NCBI GenBank assembly: GCA_034620365.1
Contig: JAQGEQ010000305.1
Location: 901,745 to 965,744, forward strand
Direction of reading: 5' to 3'
DNA: 64,000 bases
From: Pegea sp. RAD2-039
Lineage: Eukaryota > Chordata > Thaliacea > Salpida > Salpidae
The position numbers and the translations under genes are program-made. The notes beneath the pieces were generated by a model. The model made no database searches. It was not told the DNA's origin and saw only the letters and a program-made list of their open reading frames with translations. This document shows, in pieces, positions 38,301 through 52,236 of this stretch. How positions within the stretch are numbered: the stretch's first letter is position 1; every line of letters starts with the position of its first letter.

Positions 38301-41188
38301 CAGTCACTATTGTTTTCAATTATTCGAAATTGCATTTAAAACATTTTCAATTAAGTTGATATTTTTTCGTTAGATAAATCTGTTGTTAATTAATTATAAA
38401 ATTTCATTATTGTTCGCTATAAGAGCTGTTGAACTTATTACTTGAAGCCACGCGTTGAATAAACAAATATATAGATAAGATTGCTTAATGTTGAATATCT
38501 TTATTTCTTAATTCCTAAATTTTTAAATTTTAAACATTTCTTTAGACTTATAAAAATAAACTAAAAAGTTTTTAAGATGTGATTTTTCGCCCACAAGTTA
38601 AAAATTGTATCCAAAACAAATATTAAATAAATATGCGAATGAGTTATACCAAAGTTTGTAAGATTGTTGAAGATTTAAGCATTTTAGCTTATAAGGTAGT
38701 CGAAGGTTACAGATTTTTTACAGTTGAAATACAGAAAGTATATTGATAAACAAACAGAACCCAAAGATTCAAGCAAAATCGATTTCTTGTAAAGTTTGCT
38801 ATTAATTGTCAGTAGTGAAAGTTAAATTGAACGCAATTGTACAGGATTACAGCTTGTAAAGATGTTTTTAGTTTATCAGCTGTGATCTAGATTTTATATT
38901 TTAATTATTTTACTTAAAACGTTTTCCAGATTTAAATAAATCCAACTAAAGACGCAAGCGATTTTCTAAGTATTAACTTGAGATATTTCTCCGAGAAAAC
39001 TCAACTTTTATAGTTCACTAGATCTTCATCCTACTACAACTACTATCACCTCAATTACTACTGTTGATACATTTGACCAAAGTCTTAGTGATAAGGTTCT
39101 GGAACAAACAACTTGATACAAACACCAGTGGTGTCGTGACCTGTAGGGAATATTTTAAGTTAGATATCTCTTCAAGATTTATGTCAAGGAGCGTCTAAGT
39201 ATAGAATTCAATCTTTTCTAGAAATTCTTGATTAAAAACAGAAGCAGCATAAGAAAAGCCTGAAATAAATGTTCATGCATAAATGATTTAGATTTATTAC
39301 CAACTTAAGTAATAGATTTATTCTGGAATATCTTTGATTGCTTTTTTTAATCTATTTCTATTTTTTATCAAACTTTTATTGATTAGAGAATAAAAATGTT
39401 TTCACTGTTGTTGATGATCAGTTTTATACGTTCAAAAATAAAATAAATTTAGCTAAATTTATAATAATTGTAGAGTCTTATATTTTTAACTATACATATC
39501 TTACTTTTGACAATTTAATGAAGATAGAACCTTGGAAACTAACTCAGTGATATTAATCATTTTTGAAGATAAAAAATTGTTCTTCAAAAACTGGGTTGAA
39601 AGAAACAAAACTTACAAAATACAAAATAATTTTCTTGAATGTTATCATCAAACTTTTAGAAACAATAAAAAGATTTGGCTAGTAGCCGAGTAAGCAATTT
39701 TTCAATAAATGACAAAATTAAAGGATCTTTGAAAACCACGAAAAATCTGAAATACAAATATATTCTTTCAGAAGATTTCTTTGAATATCATGAAAGTTGT
39801 CAAAAAACTTTCTAAAGATCTTTTTTAATTACAATCATAATTCAACTGATGGCAAGTTCCAGATAGATGGTTTAAACTGATCAATAATATGTTTTAAATA
39901 CAAATATAAATCTTTCCAATTTTCGTTTAGTTTTTGGCGATTAAATCTTTTAATTTTATTCACTAATCATATCTTACTAATTAAATTAAAGTTTGGTTTT
40001 ATTGATTAGATGTTAAAAGGTTAAGAATTAAACCTATAAAAATATTTAAAACTGTTTCTTAGAGCTCTTCTGACTCATAAGATGTAAGCAATCTAAACGC
40101 AATCACAAGTTTTAAAAAAAGTAATTTACCTCCAAGAATAAAACTTTAAAGTGATTAGCAAGATCTCTAAATGCTGATGCTTTAAACATGTTGATGTTTA
40201 GTCACTTGTTTTGCAAGTTGTACATTTAAAAAATGTCAATTTGTAATTGGAATGCTTAAGTACACTTGTAAGAGATCTTTTAGAAAACTAATTTGTTTTA
40301 AATAATTAATTATTCATAGGACTTAATTCTTAAATTTATTAATCGTTAAACGACGCTATGGAGAGGTTGGAAGTAAAATGATAATTTTGTGAAAACAAGG
40401 ATATGATCTAATTGTTGAAATTTAACAATGCAATTTTCTTATTATGAATTTTGAACTGAAATTTCTTGGATTTAATAGCAACAATATATTAAAGCTACAA
40501 CAATTTTAAACTTCTATTTAGTATTTTTAATAAAATAAAAAGAATCAGATGATATTTGTTTAAAAATGTATTTATAGTTTCTGCTATTTATTAACGATAA
40601 AGTTTTCAAGTGAAAAGCGTTTTTATCTGATAACATTAAAAAGCCTTTTAGATTGATTTATTATAGACATTAAAATAAAAATGTTGAAGATGAAGAATTT
40701 TTCCTTACATTTGTGAATGTTAGATGTTTTTTATCATTTGAGAATTTAGAACAAAAACACTTTTTCTGAAACGAGCTTTAAAAACAGATTTTATTGAATT
40801 TCCGATTTCTAAATTCATGCGTAGGTTATCAAAATTCGACTTGAAATTAAACGTAAAGGTCAATTTCTTACATCGTTAACAAATAAATACTCTACTAAAA
40901 GTAGATAAATATAAAAATATTGCTAGTCGATTTCTTTATAAAAAAATAAAAATCTAAATGCAACTGGGTGTCTGTTGCCACCTAGTGGCTAGTAACAGGA
41001 AACTCTACTTATGACGTAACTTCTTTTTTTCTTCTTCTTTCATTTTTTTCATTGAACATCAAAAGTGACAACCAAAAAGCTACAAAGTCAGAAGTTAAAG
41101 TCGAAATCACTTGCAAATATTCTCTTGTTAGTTACTAAGCAGTAAAAGTCACGTGAGAAAAAATACCTTAGGTTTAGTTTTCCGGAAG
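35380..41188. other. 5.8 kb AT-rich gene desert
   Basis: Between the PAR6 start and the GPCR start. All frames are closed by frequent stops, and no TGACGTCA copy occurs before about 41.67 kb. No transposon, RNA gene or tandem array was recognised. It probably holds the divergent promoters of PAR6 and the GPCR. Confidence 0.5.
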
Positions 41189-43930
41189 ATGAGTCAACCA
41201 GCTGATGAAGTAGAAAAGGAATTTACGGTAAGATATGCTAATAGTAGATCAAGATAATTTTCAATTTAATTTATCCTTAAGTAATTTACGTTTTCTTTGT
41301 AATGGAAAACATTCAGAAAAACATCAAGTTACTGATATGTAAAGGTTAATCTTATTTTCATAGAAAAATTGAATTTATAATGTAGACAATTCGATTATCT
41401 TCGATATTAAATTACTAATTATTTAGTTCAACTTGCTGCTGTTTTTTCCGAATATTTCTGCCAAAAGTTTTAAAAAAATTGAAAATTTTTCAACAAACAA
41501 AGAAAATTAAACATCTTTGTGGCTTTGGAAGCACTTCCTATTAACGGGGACTTCTTGAGGCTCTCTAGATTCAATCACTATGACAACAAACGGATTTTGT
41601 GTGAATTAATTAATCTTCAATATTCGACATTGAACCTGTAAAACAACAAAGTTGTATAAAGAGTAGCAGAGTGACGTCACAAAACAAAATCGCGAGCCAT
41701 ATACACCTGGCTTTACCGGATACTCTTTTTCTTTAGATTGCATCAATTGACTCTTTCAAGGTCTCGACTCATGACGTCACGACGACGCCGATGAATAGCT
41801 CAACGACAGCCACATTGATGACGTCACAAATAGCGACCACCAATCAAATACTTGAGCTAACTGGAGTGTGCGTTTCGCTGCTGGCCATTTTCGTCAATGC
41901 CTGCGTAATTTTAGTCATCTTTATAGGACCTCGCGCTTTCAGGTTGTTATGGAAACCATAAATTAGATTTAATATGTTTTCAGTTAAGTTTGACGTTGAA
42001 TTGGTGCTTTTTTTTGCTCCTTTAATCGTTTGTTTGTTGGATGAACAATTTTTGACCTTTTAACAATTGTTAGAAATTAAAAAGATTTAAAGTCAATGAA
42101 ATAGTAAATTAAAAAGTTTAATTTTCTTTCAAAAGAGTTATAAACAAAAAAATCTTGGCAGAATTTGCCACAGAAGATTAATTAGGATTTAAAAATTTCT
42201 TTTAGGAGTTTTAATTATTTATATAATTACTTGCATGAGATAAAAGAAGAAATCTCTATTTTATTCTTGCAAGAAATTGATAGAAAAATTTGCTTCACCC
42301 ATTTGCATATGAGTTTAAGTTTTTCTCTTGTTACTTATACTAAACAAATTTTATAATTATCGTTTCCATAAAAAGATTTTTTTGAAGGTCTCCGACGTTT
42401 TATCTGATCTGCAGCCTTGCCATGGCAGATTTATTGACTGGTTTAACAGTCATAACAGCTTTCATCGCGCCCATGGAAAACTTGTTATGGCAACGAGTGG
42501 CCTTACGCGGTGTTTCTGTTGCTTGTTTTAGTACATCTGTCAACAACCTACTGGTGATTGCTGGCGAAAGGTTTGTTTACAATTGATTTTTTGTTATTGG
42601 CAACGAAGCTAGCCACCATACTAAACTCTTGCCTTACTAATAAAGCCAAATGCAAAGGGGTGGATTAGTTTTAAATTAATAAATTGCCCTTCTGCGGCTA
42701 ATATAATTTTCGATCAAAAATGTTTCATAAAACTTTGAAATTTGAAAACTTTTGAAGCGATAGAAGAATCGCGTAACTAACAACTATTTCGCTTTTTATA
42801 TAGATATGTGAAAATTCAAAATGATCCCTCCTATCAGCGTATCTTTTCTCCTCAAAATACTATCATATTCATGTCTTCAGCCTGGATCTTTGGGTGGGGA
42901 ATATTTGCCGTGGTTCCCATACTTGGCTGGCATTGTCCTTCTCAATACTGTAAATGTCCCGATGATTCCGCTTGTTTCTGTTTCCATAGCGATTGTTCCA
43001 TGTCTTTTGCACCATTTACTAAAAGCTATTTGATTACTGGAATAATTTATTACTATGCTTGTTTAATTGTGATGTTGGTCATTTATCTTGCTTTATTCCT
43101 TCATGTGAGAAAAGCTGCTGGCTTCAAACGTCAGGGCAGTGTAGTCGGGCCTCTTCCAAATCATGGTCCATTTCTTTTAATACATAAAAAGCGGGAAATC
43201 AAACTAACTAAAATCTTATGTGTTGTTATGGGAGCGTTTTTTATCTGCTGGCTTCCCCTGACAACGCTTTTTATCGTGGATACAAGCTATACGGTGGATG
43301 ATAAAGACAATGAGACGGCGAAACTGATAACGAAGTCATTTAATTATTGTTTACTTCCTGCAATGATTCATCCTCTTCTTAATCCTCTCATTTATTCTTT
43401 AAAGATGCCAAGGATGTGGTCTACTTTCCGGTGAGTGCGCTATCTGTAAGTTTTTTTTTATTCTAGCTTATATTTGATTAGTTTTTTGATTAATTAGTAT
43501 ATTAACAGGACTTTATGGACGACTGGCAGGTTAGAATCAAAAATAACCGAAAATAAAAAACATTTGTCACTTCTAACTGACATTGAAATTTATTTTCAAA
43601 TAACCTATTATTTTTATATTCTATTTCAATATTCATCGACATTTCGAGAAAAACTAATAAAAATAAAATCTTCAAAATCAATTTAACTAAAAATAAATCT
43701 TTAATACTGACAGGCTCCTGTTATACGCGATTTGGAGAAGAATCGCTCTTAAGAGAAGGAGAATTTATCAAGCAAAGACAGCAGTAAGAAGAGAGATTGA
43801 AGTTATAAGACCTTTGCAATCTCGTGGGGCAAGAAATGATCCTGTTTGTGAAAGACATTCAATCCGGTTAAAATCAAGAAAGAAAGAAGAACTTCAAACA
43901 AATTTACATCAAGTTGCTGTTTTGGAGTAA
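41189..43930 (+). CDS. Class A GPCR, probably lipid/MECA-like, 423 aa
   Basis: Exons 41189-41227, 41737-41942, 42388-42570, 42804-43430 and 43714-43930 join in phase. The Ser/Thr-rich N-terminus has an Asn-Ser-Ser glycosylation site (about residue 33). TM1 is about 54-77 and TM2 contains FYLICSLAMADLLTG. The DRY motif is ERY (142-144). TM4 ends VVPILGWHC, followed by a Cys-rich second extracellular loop. TM6 has FFICWLPLTTLF and TM7 HPLLNPLIYSL (NPxxY). The basic tail ends without an obvious palmitoylation Cys. ILGWxC in loop 2 with a Cys-rich loop, and ERY rather than DRY, are features of the EDG (LPA/S1P), cannabinoid and related receptors. The ligand cannot be called. Transduction through heterotrimeric G proteins at the plasma membrane is inferred. 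Confidence 0.85.
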
Positions 43931-44097
43931 AATTATGTGTTTAAAATGGAGTAATTTAAGGCCATTTTGAAAATCGACCAGATTCGGTTGCTGTAATTTT
44001 ACTAAATTGATTTAAACAGTTGTAAATAAGTTCATTTCTGAAGAACGAGTTCAAGAATTTGTGATGTTTGTGGACTTCTGTCAAACAGTTTAAATGA

Positions 44098-44103
44098 AAT
44101 AAA
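44098..44103 (+). terminator. Poly(A) signal of the GPCR gene
   Basis: AATAAA about 170 nt after the GPCR stop, followed by T-rich sequence. The convergent OXSM gene has a minus-strand AATAAA at 44197-44202. Confidence 0.55.
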
Positions 44104-44247
44104 AATTCCAAAAATGGCTTTTAAGAATTTCAATGAAAATTTTTCTCTTTTTTTTTTTTGAAAAAAAATAAAAAATATTTTCAATTTCATTTCTTTTTAT
44201 TTTATACGTCAACACCACAAAAAACTGAAATAAAAAAAGAGTCCTTA

Positions 44248-46882
44248 TCAATTAGAGATGCAGAGACTTGCATTTGTTCCTCCGAATCCGAACGAATTAC
44301 TCAACGCGATTCTTCTGCAAATCCACAAAATCTTGTCACTGCTCTTTACCACCATCTAGCGACTCACTTTTTGCTCTTCCACTGCTGAGTAGTGTTAGGA
44401 ACAAAATTGAAAGGGATCAGTTCATCATCACACTTATCCAAATTAAGTGTTGGTGGCAAGTAACCATGGTAACAAGCAAGAATTGTAAAGATCGCCTCCA
44501 CCGCGCCAGCAGCTCCTGAAATCAAAGATTATTATCCGGAAAAGGTTTTTAGGAAGATCACCTAAAAGATGTCCGATAGCTCCTTTGGTAGAGGATACAG
44601 CAAGATCTTCACGAGCTTCTCCAAAGAGCGCACCAATCGCTTGTGTTTCAGCAGCGTCACCCAGTGGCGTGGAAGTAGCGTGTGCGTTGATGTACGTGAC
44701 GTCATCAGTCGAGAAGTTGGCATCTTGAAGAGCTGACTGCATACATGCAAACGCCCCTGCACCTATATAGACATCTGGTCAAAGAGGACCACAAAATATG
44801 GGACATCCGACCATCTGGACAAGGAGCTGTGATATGGTTGGCATCGGTGGATAACCCGTAACCATGGATACGCGCGTAAACTTTCGCATTTCGTCGAAGA
44901 GCGTGTTGCTCTTCCTCTAGAACAATCACTCCTGCTCCTTCTCCCATCACAAAACCATCTCTAATGAACAGATTAGATGCGATAGTTGCTAGTAGCAACC
45001 AACCGCTGTGGATGAAAAGGTCTCGAAGCACTTTTTGCATCATCGTTGAACTTGGTACTCAAAGCTTTTGCTCTACAGAAACCTGCCAGTCCATATTTAT
45101 TCAAATTAGCTTCTGTGCCACCGGCAACCATGACGTCACAATCGCCATGCGATATGAAGCGACACGCATCACCAATTGCATGTGCTCCTGCACCAAAAGA
45201 CTTTATGAGGACTGATATTGGATTTGTGTCCCACTAACCCGTCGTACAAGCCGTTGATACACTGTGGCTTGGTCCTTTCAATTTATACTTGATTGAAATG
45301 TGACCATTAGACATGTTATTAAGGATAGAAGGGATAAAAAAAGGAGAAACTCTTCTAAGATTTTGATCATCTAATAGATTGATAGTTTCACTAATCAGTT
45401 GGAGATCTGGAAGACCGGTTCCTATGGCAACTCCTAAAAGAAGTCTATTGCATCTTTATTTTATTAAATTTTAAAGGTTTTGAAAGGTCAACATCTTAAG
45501 GTCAAACCACAAAGAAATAATTTAGAAAATTAATATTAAGTTGTTTTAGAATAAATTAAAGAATTGTTAAATGTGAGATGTCAATAACTAGAAAATGGAT
45601 TGAGTGTTTTTAAGTAGTTTTACCATAAAGTAATTACCTTAATTTTAGGTTAAATATATTATCTTGTCAAAAAAGATTAGAAAGACAAATTACTATAGAG
45701 GTTTTGAATTGAATTTTCTTGAAGAAATAATCTAATTTCAGTAAAATTTAACTTAAATTTTATTTTTATAGTTTCAATAATAAATTTTAAATCAATGTTT
45801 AAAAAAACTATTTTCTAATATTGGAAGAAAATATTTCATAACAAAGCAGTTTTAATAAAAGAAACTAATTTTAGCATATTTTTCTGTGGAACTTAATATT
45901 AAAAGAACAATTGTTATAAAAACTTGATAAAGATATAAATAAATAAAATAAAAGTAATTAGAAAATTTATTAAACAATCAAAGCTAACCTAATAATCTCT
46001 ATTACAACATGTTTATCGCTTATCAATTTTAATTTCAAAGTTCATCAACAACTTTTAATGTTAACTTCACAAATATTAAACACAATAAATCTACTAAATA
46101 GTTAAACAATAATTTATAAGCTGTTATCTGCAGCCATTTGTTAAATAAATTCATGAACCTGTTCTCTTTTGATCTCTTGAGTTTGATGGGAGCCAATTTG
46201 AATCTTTTAATGCTTCATCCGCAGCAAGAAGTGCAAAGTTTGAAGCCAAGGACACTGATCTTGAAGGTTTACCATGAAACTCATGATCTTTATCACCTTA
46301 AAATTTTATAAGTATAAATCAAAAATAAAATATATATTTAAACAAATTAATAACACGAAAATAAGTTGAAATATTCAAATTTACCTTTAGGTACAATAGC
46401 AGCTACTGTACAAGGTAATTCACAATCTTTAAAAATAAGATTTTGTACTCCACAACAACCAGCTAATAACTTTTTCCAGACATAATTAGAACCACAACCC
46501 AAAGGAGTTACCAATCCAATACCTGAATTGAATAAGAATTTGTTAATTATACCAATATCAAGCTATAATTGAAACTATTCATGTGATATCAGCAACAAAA
46601 ATTCAATAAAACAGATTTGATACTAGTGAAAGTTTTTTAGAAGAATAAATATTTTAATAAATGTTGCTCTTACATAAACTCAATTTCATTTAATCTAGTA
46701 AAGTTGCATAGAAGTAGAGTTATTTAAAGAAATGTATATCAAGGATTTATGTATTTTTATAAATTTAGCTCTATATTTGAAAAATGTGACCAACCTGTAA
46801 CCACAACCTTTCTAGACGAGCTTCGAGTAAAATGCAACAGATTTATTTTGCTAAAATTAAATATATTTCTACTGTTATTCAT
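44248..46882 (-). CDS. OXSM: Mitochondrial 3-oxoacyl-ACP synthase (KAS II type), 435 aa
   Basis: Nine exons: 46882-46795, 46522-46385, 46296-46159, 45433-45239, 45187-45004, 44960-44812, 44762-44562, 44515-44368, 44314-44248; phases close. The first ~25 residues are basic and hydroxylated without acids (mitochondrial presequence), then [15 protein letters not shown]. The elongating condensing enzyme triad is complete: Cys in [11 protein letters not shown] (about 184), His in [12 protein letters not shown] (about 325) and His in [11 protein letters not shown] (about 362), with the conserved Lys357. The C-terminus has [14 protein letters not shown]. It extends acyl-ACP in mitochondrial fatty acid synthesis, feeding lipoate production. 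Human OXSM is 459 aa. Two introns have GTTGGT donors and one GTTCAT, so boundaries there are less certain. Confidence 0.92.
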
Positions 46883-47855
46883 TGGAAAACTTGTTTTATT
46901 AGATCAGTCAATAAGAATTTAAATTTATAAATACAAACAACAAAATTGATTAGTGTGATGTAAAGCTACCCTATTTTGAGCTTTTTTATTTAAGGCCTAT
47001 AGATAATCTATAAAAAAGAAAAACAATTTCTATTTACATTTATATTGATTTCAAAGTAAAAAAAACGCTTCATAAAAAATATTTTTTAATCAAGCATACA
47101 AAATAATCGATACTATAAAGCATACATTTCGAAAAGCATTTTTATTCGTGTACGCCTCCATTGGTTTTAAAATAATTTGACAATTTTCTGTTCTTACCAA
47201 CATAAGCATAAATAAATTTCTCAGCTTCATTTAGAGTTTCAAATAAATAAAATATTGAAAAATGTAAACAGTACTGTTCTGGTAGATGCTTTATTCCGTT
47301 TATTAAAGGCAAGTTTAAAATACCTTTGACCAGAAAGCACAAAACAGTTAAAATATATTTTCATGGACTTAACAATGTTACTGAGAAGTTCACATATCAA
47401 GGTTAATAGCTTCGTGTTTTATATAGAAAACTACAGGTTCAATTATGAGGCTGCAACAAAAGTATTTCACCTCCAAAGAAAATATTCAATTATTTGAACT
47501 TTTGCGTTGCTACTTTTAACTAATCCTCAATTTCAAACTGAACAACCTTCACTGAACTAAATTCTTTGACAAAAAACAAAAAAGTTTGAAACAAACATCT
47601 CTTTTTATTACATTCAGTTGAATTCAAAGAAATCAAACAATGAAGTAAAATTCCTTTTGAAATATTTTACAAGAAGACCTGATGGTGAGAGATTAAAAAG
47701 AGATTCATCCATGATCAGATAGTGGAGAAAATATTTTCTGGGAATTCTAGCAGATGACTCTCAAGGAGTCAACAAGAAGGTAAAAAGGGAGAAATAAAGT
47801 CTGTGCTTTTTAAATGTATTTTTCGTATTTATGAAATCAGCGACTCCAAAAACAT
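46883..47855. other. Intergenic AT-rich sequence
   Basis: Between the OXSM start and the dsRBD-DZF gene stop. The 66-codon minus-strand open frame at 47142-47342 resembles no family and is probably chance. Confidence 0.5.
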
Positions 47856-50800
47856 CTATGATACAACTTGATCGTTTCCTTGGTTACTGAGATCACCAAA
47901 TACTAGGTCAGGTTTACAGAAGACGAACTTTCGAAGCGCGATCTACAAACAAGGGTGATAACCACGACACCTAGTGGTCAACTTTCACTAACCTGAGCAG
48001 CGAAAGTCAAATCTTCGCGACTTTGAAGCGTCATGGAGCTGATGACATCAACTTCTGATCGCTCACAAGGGTCAATAATTCCGTTGCTCTCTAATCACCA
48101 TGGAAACCAATCAAAATCACGCTGTAGTAACACTTTTTAAACAGTTACCTGGCAACAAGATTCCCGAGCTAATAGCTTCAAAAACTCGCTGAATAGAAAG
48201 TCCAGCTGTGAGCGTTGCTGGGGAGCTCTTCAAGATTCGCGTTGTCAACAGCTCGAGCGCCTGTGAGTGAAAGATTGTAACCTAGCAACGAAGGAAAGCT
48301 CGCGTACCCAGTCGTCAAGCGCAGCCCATTCATTCGAGGTCTTCGCGAGACTTTTAAGCAATCGAATCGTGATGACACAATAAGGTGTCGAACCAGCGTA
48401 GCACTAGAAGGTCAAAGAGTTGATGATCAGAGCAAATTTGATGATTTGGAGGAAGTTCAAACCTCAAACCATTTGTTGCGTCGTAATTGTGCAAGTACTT
48501 GTAGACAGTCCTTTGTATTTAACATATCAGAAGGTGGTCTACCATTGTTGGAAACCAGTGTCGACATATCAGGATCTAAAGATGTGGATGTAGATATTTG
48601 TTCATCTAATTATCATTTACCATCTTCAAATATTCGCATCACTGGAGATGTGAAGAGGATTGTGATATCAACTGGATGAGTGATTGGTGTCTTAATAGAT
48701 GAAGATTCGCGAATCTCCGAAGAGTTGAAGATCACTTTGATGAAATCTTCATCTTCACCAAGCAAAAGCTCATAATTATTACCCTGAGATATCGTTGTAA
48801 GAAGATGCTGAGGTGGTTAGTGGCTGCTTACAGGTAAGTATTTGGACAAAAGCGCATAAACATGCGACACAAGCGATTTAGTTGGATACGACGTGCTTAG
48901 AAGAGCAAGTTCAACTTGGAGGTCGTTTTTTAAAACAGTTCCCTTGGCAACGGCTCCAGTTCGAATGACTCCTCGGAGATAGTTGCTAAAAAATTGAATT
49001 TGAAATTTGTTTCAAAGTTTTATGCCGATAGTAAAGAAGAGAAATTTGTTTATAAAAAAGAGGATTAAAAAATATTGATTAAAAATCAGTAAAACGCTAA
49101 TGTCAACTTCAACTGACTTAAGTTTGAGCTTGGTGCTCATCTTTTTGACATCTTCAGCGACTCTCTTCAAACAAACTTCAGTTCGATCTAATGCTTCCTG
49201 CATCGAGTCAATCTCATCATCACTTGGATAGATCTCACGGTGTTTACGGAAGACATACTGATCGTTAAAAGTTGGAAGTCCAATATTCACTTTCTCATTC
49301 TGCTGAGTAGATTACAAAGAATTAGAATCGAATCTGACATCAAACAAACTTTATCAGAAGATGATTCTGATCTTTAGTTTCGTGGAAGATCAGATAAAGT
49401 CATAGGAATCAACTGATCTACTTACAGATTTCTTCTCTTTGCTGGGACTTGTATTAGCTTCAACCAAACGAAAATGATAAAGTTGTGCCACAGCGAGACG
49501 AGCGCAACCTTGAGTGGCGACTTTCTTGCTAGAAGCGCTATAAGTCGATTTAATATTTTTGATTCCAAAAGATTCAGATTCCACATTAAAGTCCAATGAA
49601 GCAGTGAATGACTGAAAGATAAAAAAGTCTCAGATAATTCCCATCTTATAAGATCTTAAAAGTTCTTCTTCTAATACATCTTTAGAAAGTTGGGATCAGT
49701 AAAGAATATTTAAAGAGGAAATTTACTTTTCCATCAGCAGTCATTTCTTCACTATATTGATATTCATTTGATATGTTACTTGAATTAAAGAATTGATGCA
49801 AACATTGCCGGCTATTCTCTAAAGTCCAATTTCCATACTCATCAACATCAATCTAAACAACAAATCGTAGATGATGTACATCAATTGATTCTCCACCAAC
49901 CTCTTCTTCCGCCTTTCTCTTCTTAGCAGACTTCGAGCTTTGAGGTCTTTCGATGATCTCCGGTTCATAGTAAAGAGCAGGAGCCATGTGGTCGGTAATC
50001 GAGTACTTGTAGTCGATAGCTAAAGGAGGGTCACCAGCTCTTTCAATTAAACCCTCACTGAAGAGTGTTCTGATCATAGAAAGAGCACACATTGAAGTAG
50101 CCTGCTTCTTGTTGGTTCCTTGTTCTTTTGATGAAAACTCTGTTAAAAGTAGATGATGATTTAATGCAAATCAATTGTCACTAAGATGTAGCTTTTTATT
50201 AGTATTTACAATAACATCCATTCATAAAAAGTCAACAAACCTTTTTGAATAGAATAAATTTGTAGTTTTAAACTGCAGATGAATATTCGAGCGTGTTCTG
50301 GACCCACAGTATAATGCTCATAGTTGGGTAGGGAGTATTGACTTTGGCAGAGTCGGTTCAACCGCTGTCGTGAGTTGGTCAGGTCCCAGCCTCCATGTTT
50401 AAAAATCTTCAAGACATGACGTCATCATTGTTCATATGACGTCATTAAAAATTACCTCTTCCGGACTTTCTTTAATATTTTTAATTATTTTGCTTCCCAT
50501 GGTCGGAATTTCACCAATAACAGGAGCTGTCTGTGAATAAATGAGCAGAATTAGAAGATATTGATGAAACGGAGAAACTTACAGGTCGCTGTGGTAACTC
50601 AGAAGAATACATTTGATTAGTTTTGACCAAATGATCAACATAATTCCAAGCAGCTCTGGTCTGGGCATCTTTTTTATTACTAGCTTCGACATATTCTTCA
50701 TGGTCCAGGTTGTTGACATAAAGCTGTAGAATCACTTTTACAAATCAAGACTCAAGATGGACATGAAACTTACTCTGCAAGTAAAGGTCACCTCAGGCTG

Positions 50801-51004
50801 GATACCTTTTTGTCTTATGTCATACTCAGGTTTCATACCTCTCTGTCCACACCAAGCATAAAAAAAAGATTTTATCTCAGTCGCTTTGACAGGTCTTGTA
50901 ATCCTCGGCTAGAATAGAAATAAATTAATATTTTTTAGTCATTATTATAATTTTAAAATTACCTTTTTTTCGGCCTTTTTCTTGGCCGGGTCATTTGCCG
51001 CCAT
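47856..51004 (-). CDS. Protein with three DHX9-like dsRBDs and a DZF domain, 712 aa
   Basis: Sixteen exons: 51004-50963, 50908-50774, 50723-50583, 50530-50456, 50406-50241, 50139-49901, 49852-49727, 49611-49426, 49299-49118, 48985-48832, 48807-48621, 48575-48463, 48403-48308, 48260-48149, 48090-47993, 47942-47856; phases close. dsRBD1 (about 24-95) has IKSFFYAWCGQRGMKPEYDI and ASNKKDAQTRAAWNYVDHLV, very like the first dsRBD of DHX9. dsRBD2 (about 135-218) opens GGWDLTNSRQRLNRL and dsRBD3 (about 272-360) opens GNWTLENSRQCLHQFF, both resembling DHX9's second dsRBD (GNWTLENAKARLNQ). A basic KKRK patch separates them. From about 372 on is a DZF domain (ILF2/ILF3/ZFR type): YPSDDEIDSMQEALDRTEVC, LRGVIRTGAVAKGTVLKNDL, LELLTTRIL, RVFEAISSGILLPG, DPCERSEVDVIS. 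No helicase motifs follow. A nuclear dsRNA-binding and NF45/NF90-like dimerisation role is inferred. The dsRBD-before-DZF order differs from ILF3, where DZF comes first. Confidence 0.85.
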
Positions 51005-52229
51005 GTCTATAAAAAGTAGTTATGTTTTTTTTAAATAATAAACTGAAAATTTGATTTAGTTTTCAACTTGAAAACTCACCGTATCTGAACTTAGAACTCA
51101 TCATATAGTCTAGATGTAATGTTTTATCAAATTAATATCTATAATTAAAATCTAATAAAAAATTTTGTTAAAAATTTATAAAGTTTACTTAAAATATTTT
51201 AAAAGAAATTTATATCAATAATTCAAAAGTGAAAATAAACTTTACAAAAAACTTTATCAATATAATTTTTTCATATAATAAAGCATAACTAAGTATATTT
51301 ATTATCTGATTCTATAATTTAACTAACATCTGCTGTTTATATAAAAAATATTGCCTAGTATAAGCAAAAATTCAGAATTATCATAAAAAATAATTTAATA
51401 TCAACATTTATATCAATATTATAATTAATAACTCTCAAAAATATCATAAAAAATTTTACTTATTCAAAATAATAAAAGTTAGTGATTATACAAAAAAGCG
51501 AAAAAAATAGAAACAGTTGAGCAAAGGCATAGAAGAAAGGAACCACGAACTTTTCAGCTGGGAGTTTATAGACGAATATATGAAACCAGAAAAATGAGTT
51601 TTATATAGAGGCCTATTTTGGGCATATTTCGAAAAATGTAAACATTTAATCAACTTTTTTGTTATCGTCTATAAAAATGTTTATCTTTAGTGCTTATTTT
51701 AATATCAAAAACTTATTCAATTTTATGTCTAGCTTACTACAAAATAATTGATTAAAAAAAAACTATGTAAAACGATTTTGGCTAACACAAGTGTGTTGAT
51801 AAGTTTGAATAATAAATAAAAGGCTCTATTTAAAAACTTTTAAAATAAAATAAAGTCTACATTAAAGAATAAAAAGAATTGTAAATCAAATATATCAAAA
51901 TATGAGCTCAGATAGGATAAGAAACCAGATAGATAAGGACCTAAAATTCGAAATGATTGCAAGAAGAGATTAATTATACAATTTCATACCTAAATTCTTA
52001 CAAACACAAACGATGGAGACTAATCTATTTCAATTAGCTACTTGATTCATGTCTGAAATTAGTTCTAGTCAAAACGTAATCATCGAGAAAAATCTTTTTT
52101 ATTTCTGGTCGGAAATCTTTAAATTGACCAATTTACCTACTTTATTTTTTCTTCAGTCAACTAATTGACTAAAACAACGGCATTTGATTGGTTGTTTTGT
52201 AAAATGATGGATCTATGATCAGCAACCAC
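51005..52229. other. AT-rich intergenic region
   Basis: Upstream of the dsRBD-DZF gene. Stops in all frames, no repeat array or RNA gene recognised. No TGACGTCA copies from here to the window end. Confidence 0.5.
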
Positions 52230-52236
52230 GATATGA

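Noticed and set aside
44964-45237. Plus-strand open frames over OXSM
   Set aside because: Antisense shadows of conserved OXSM exons on the minus strand.
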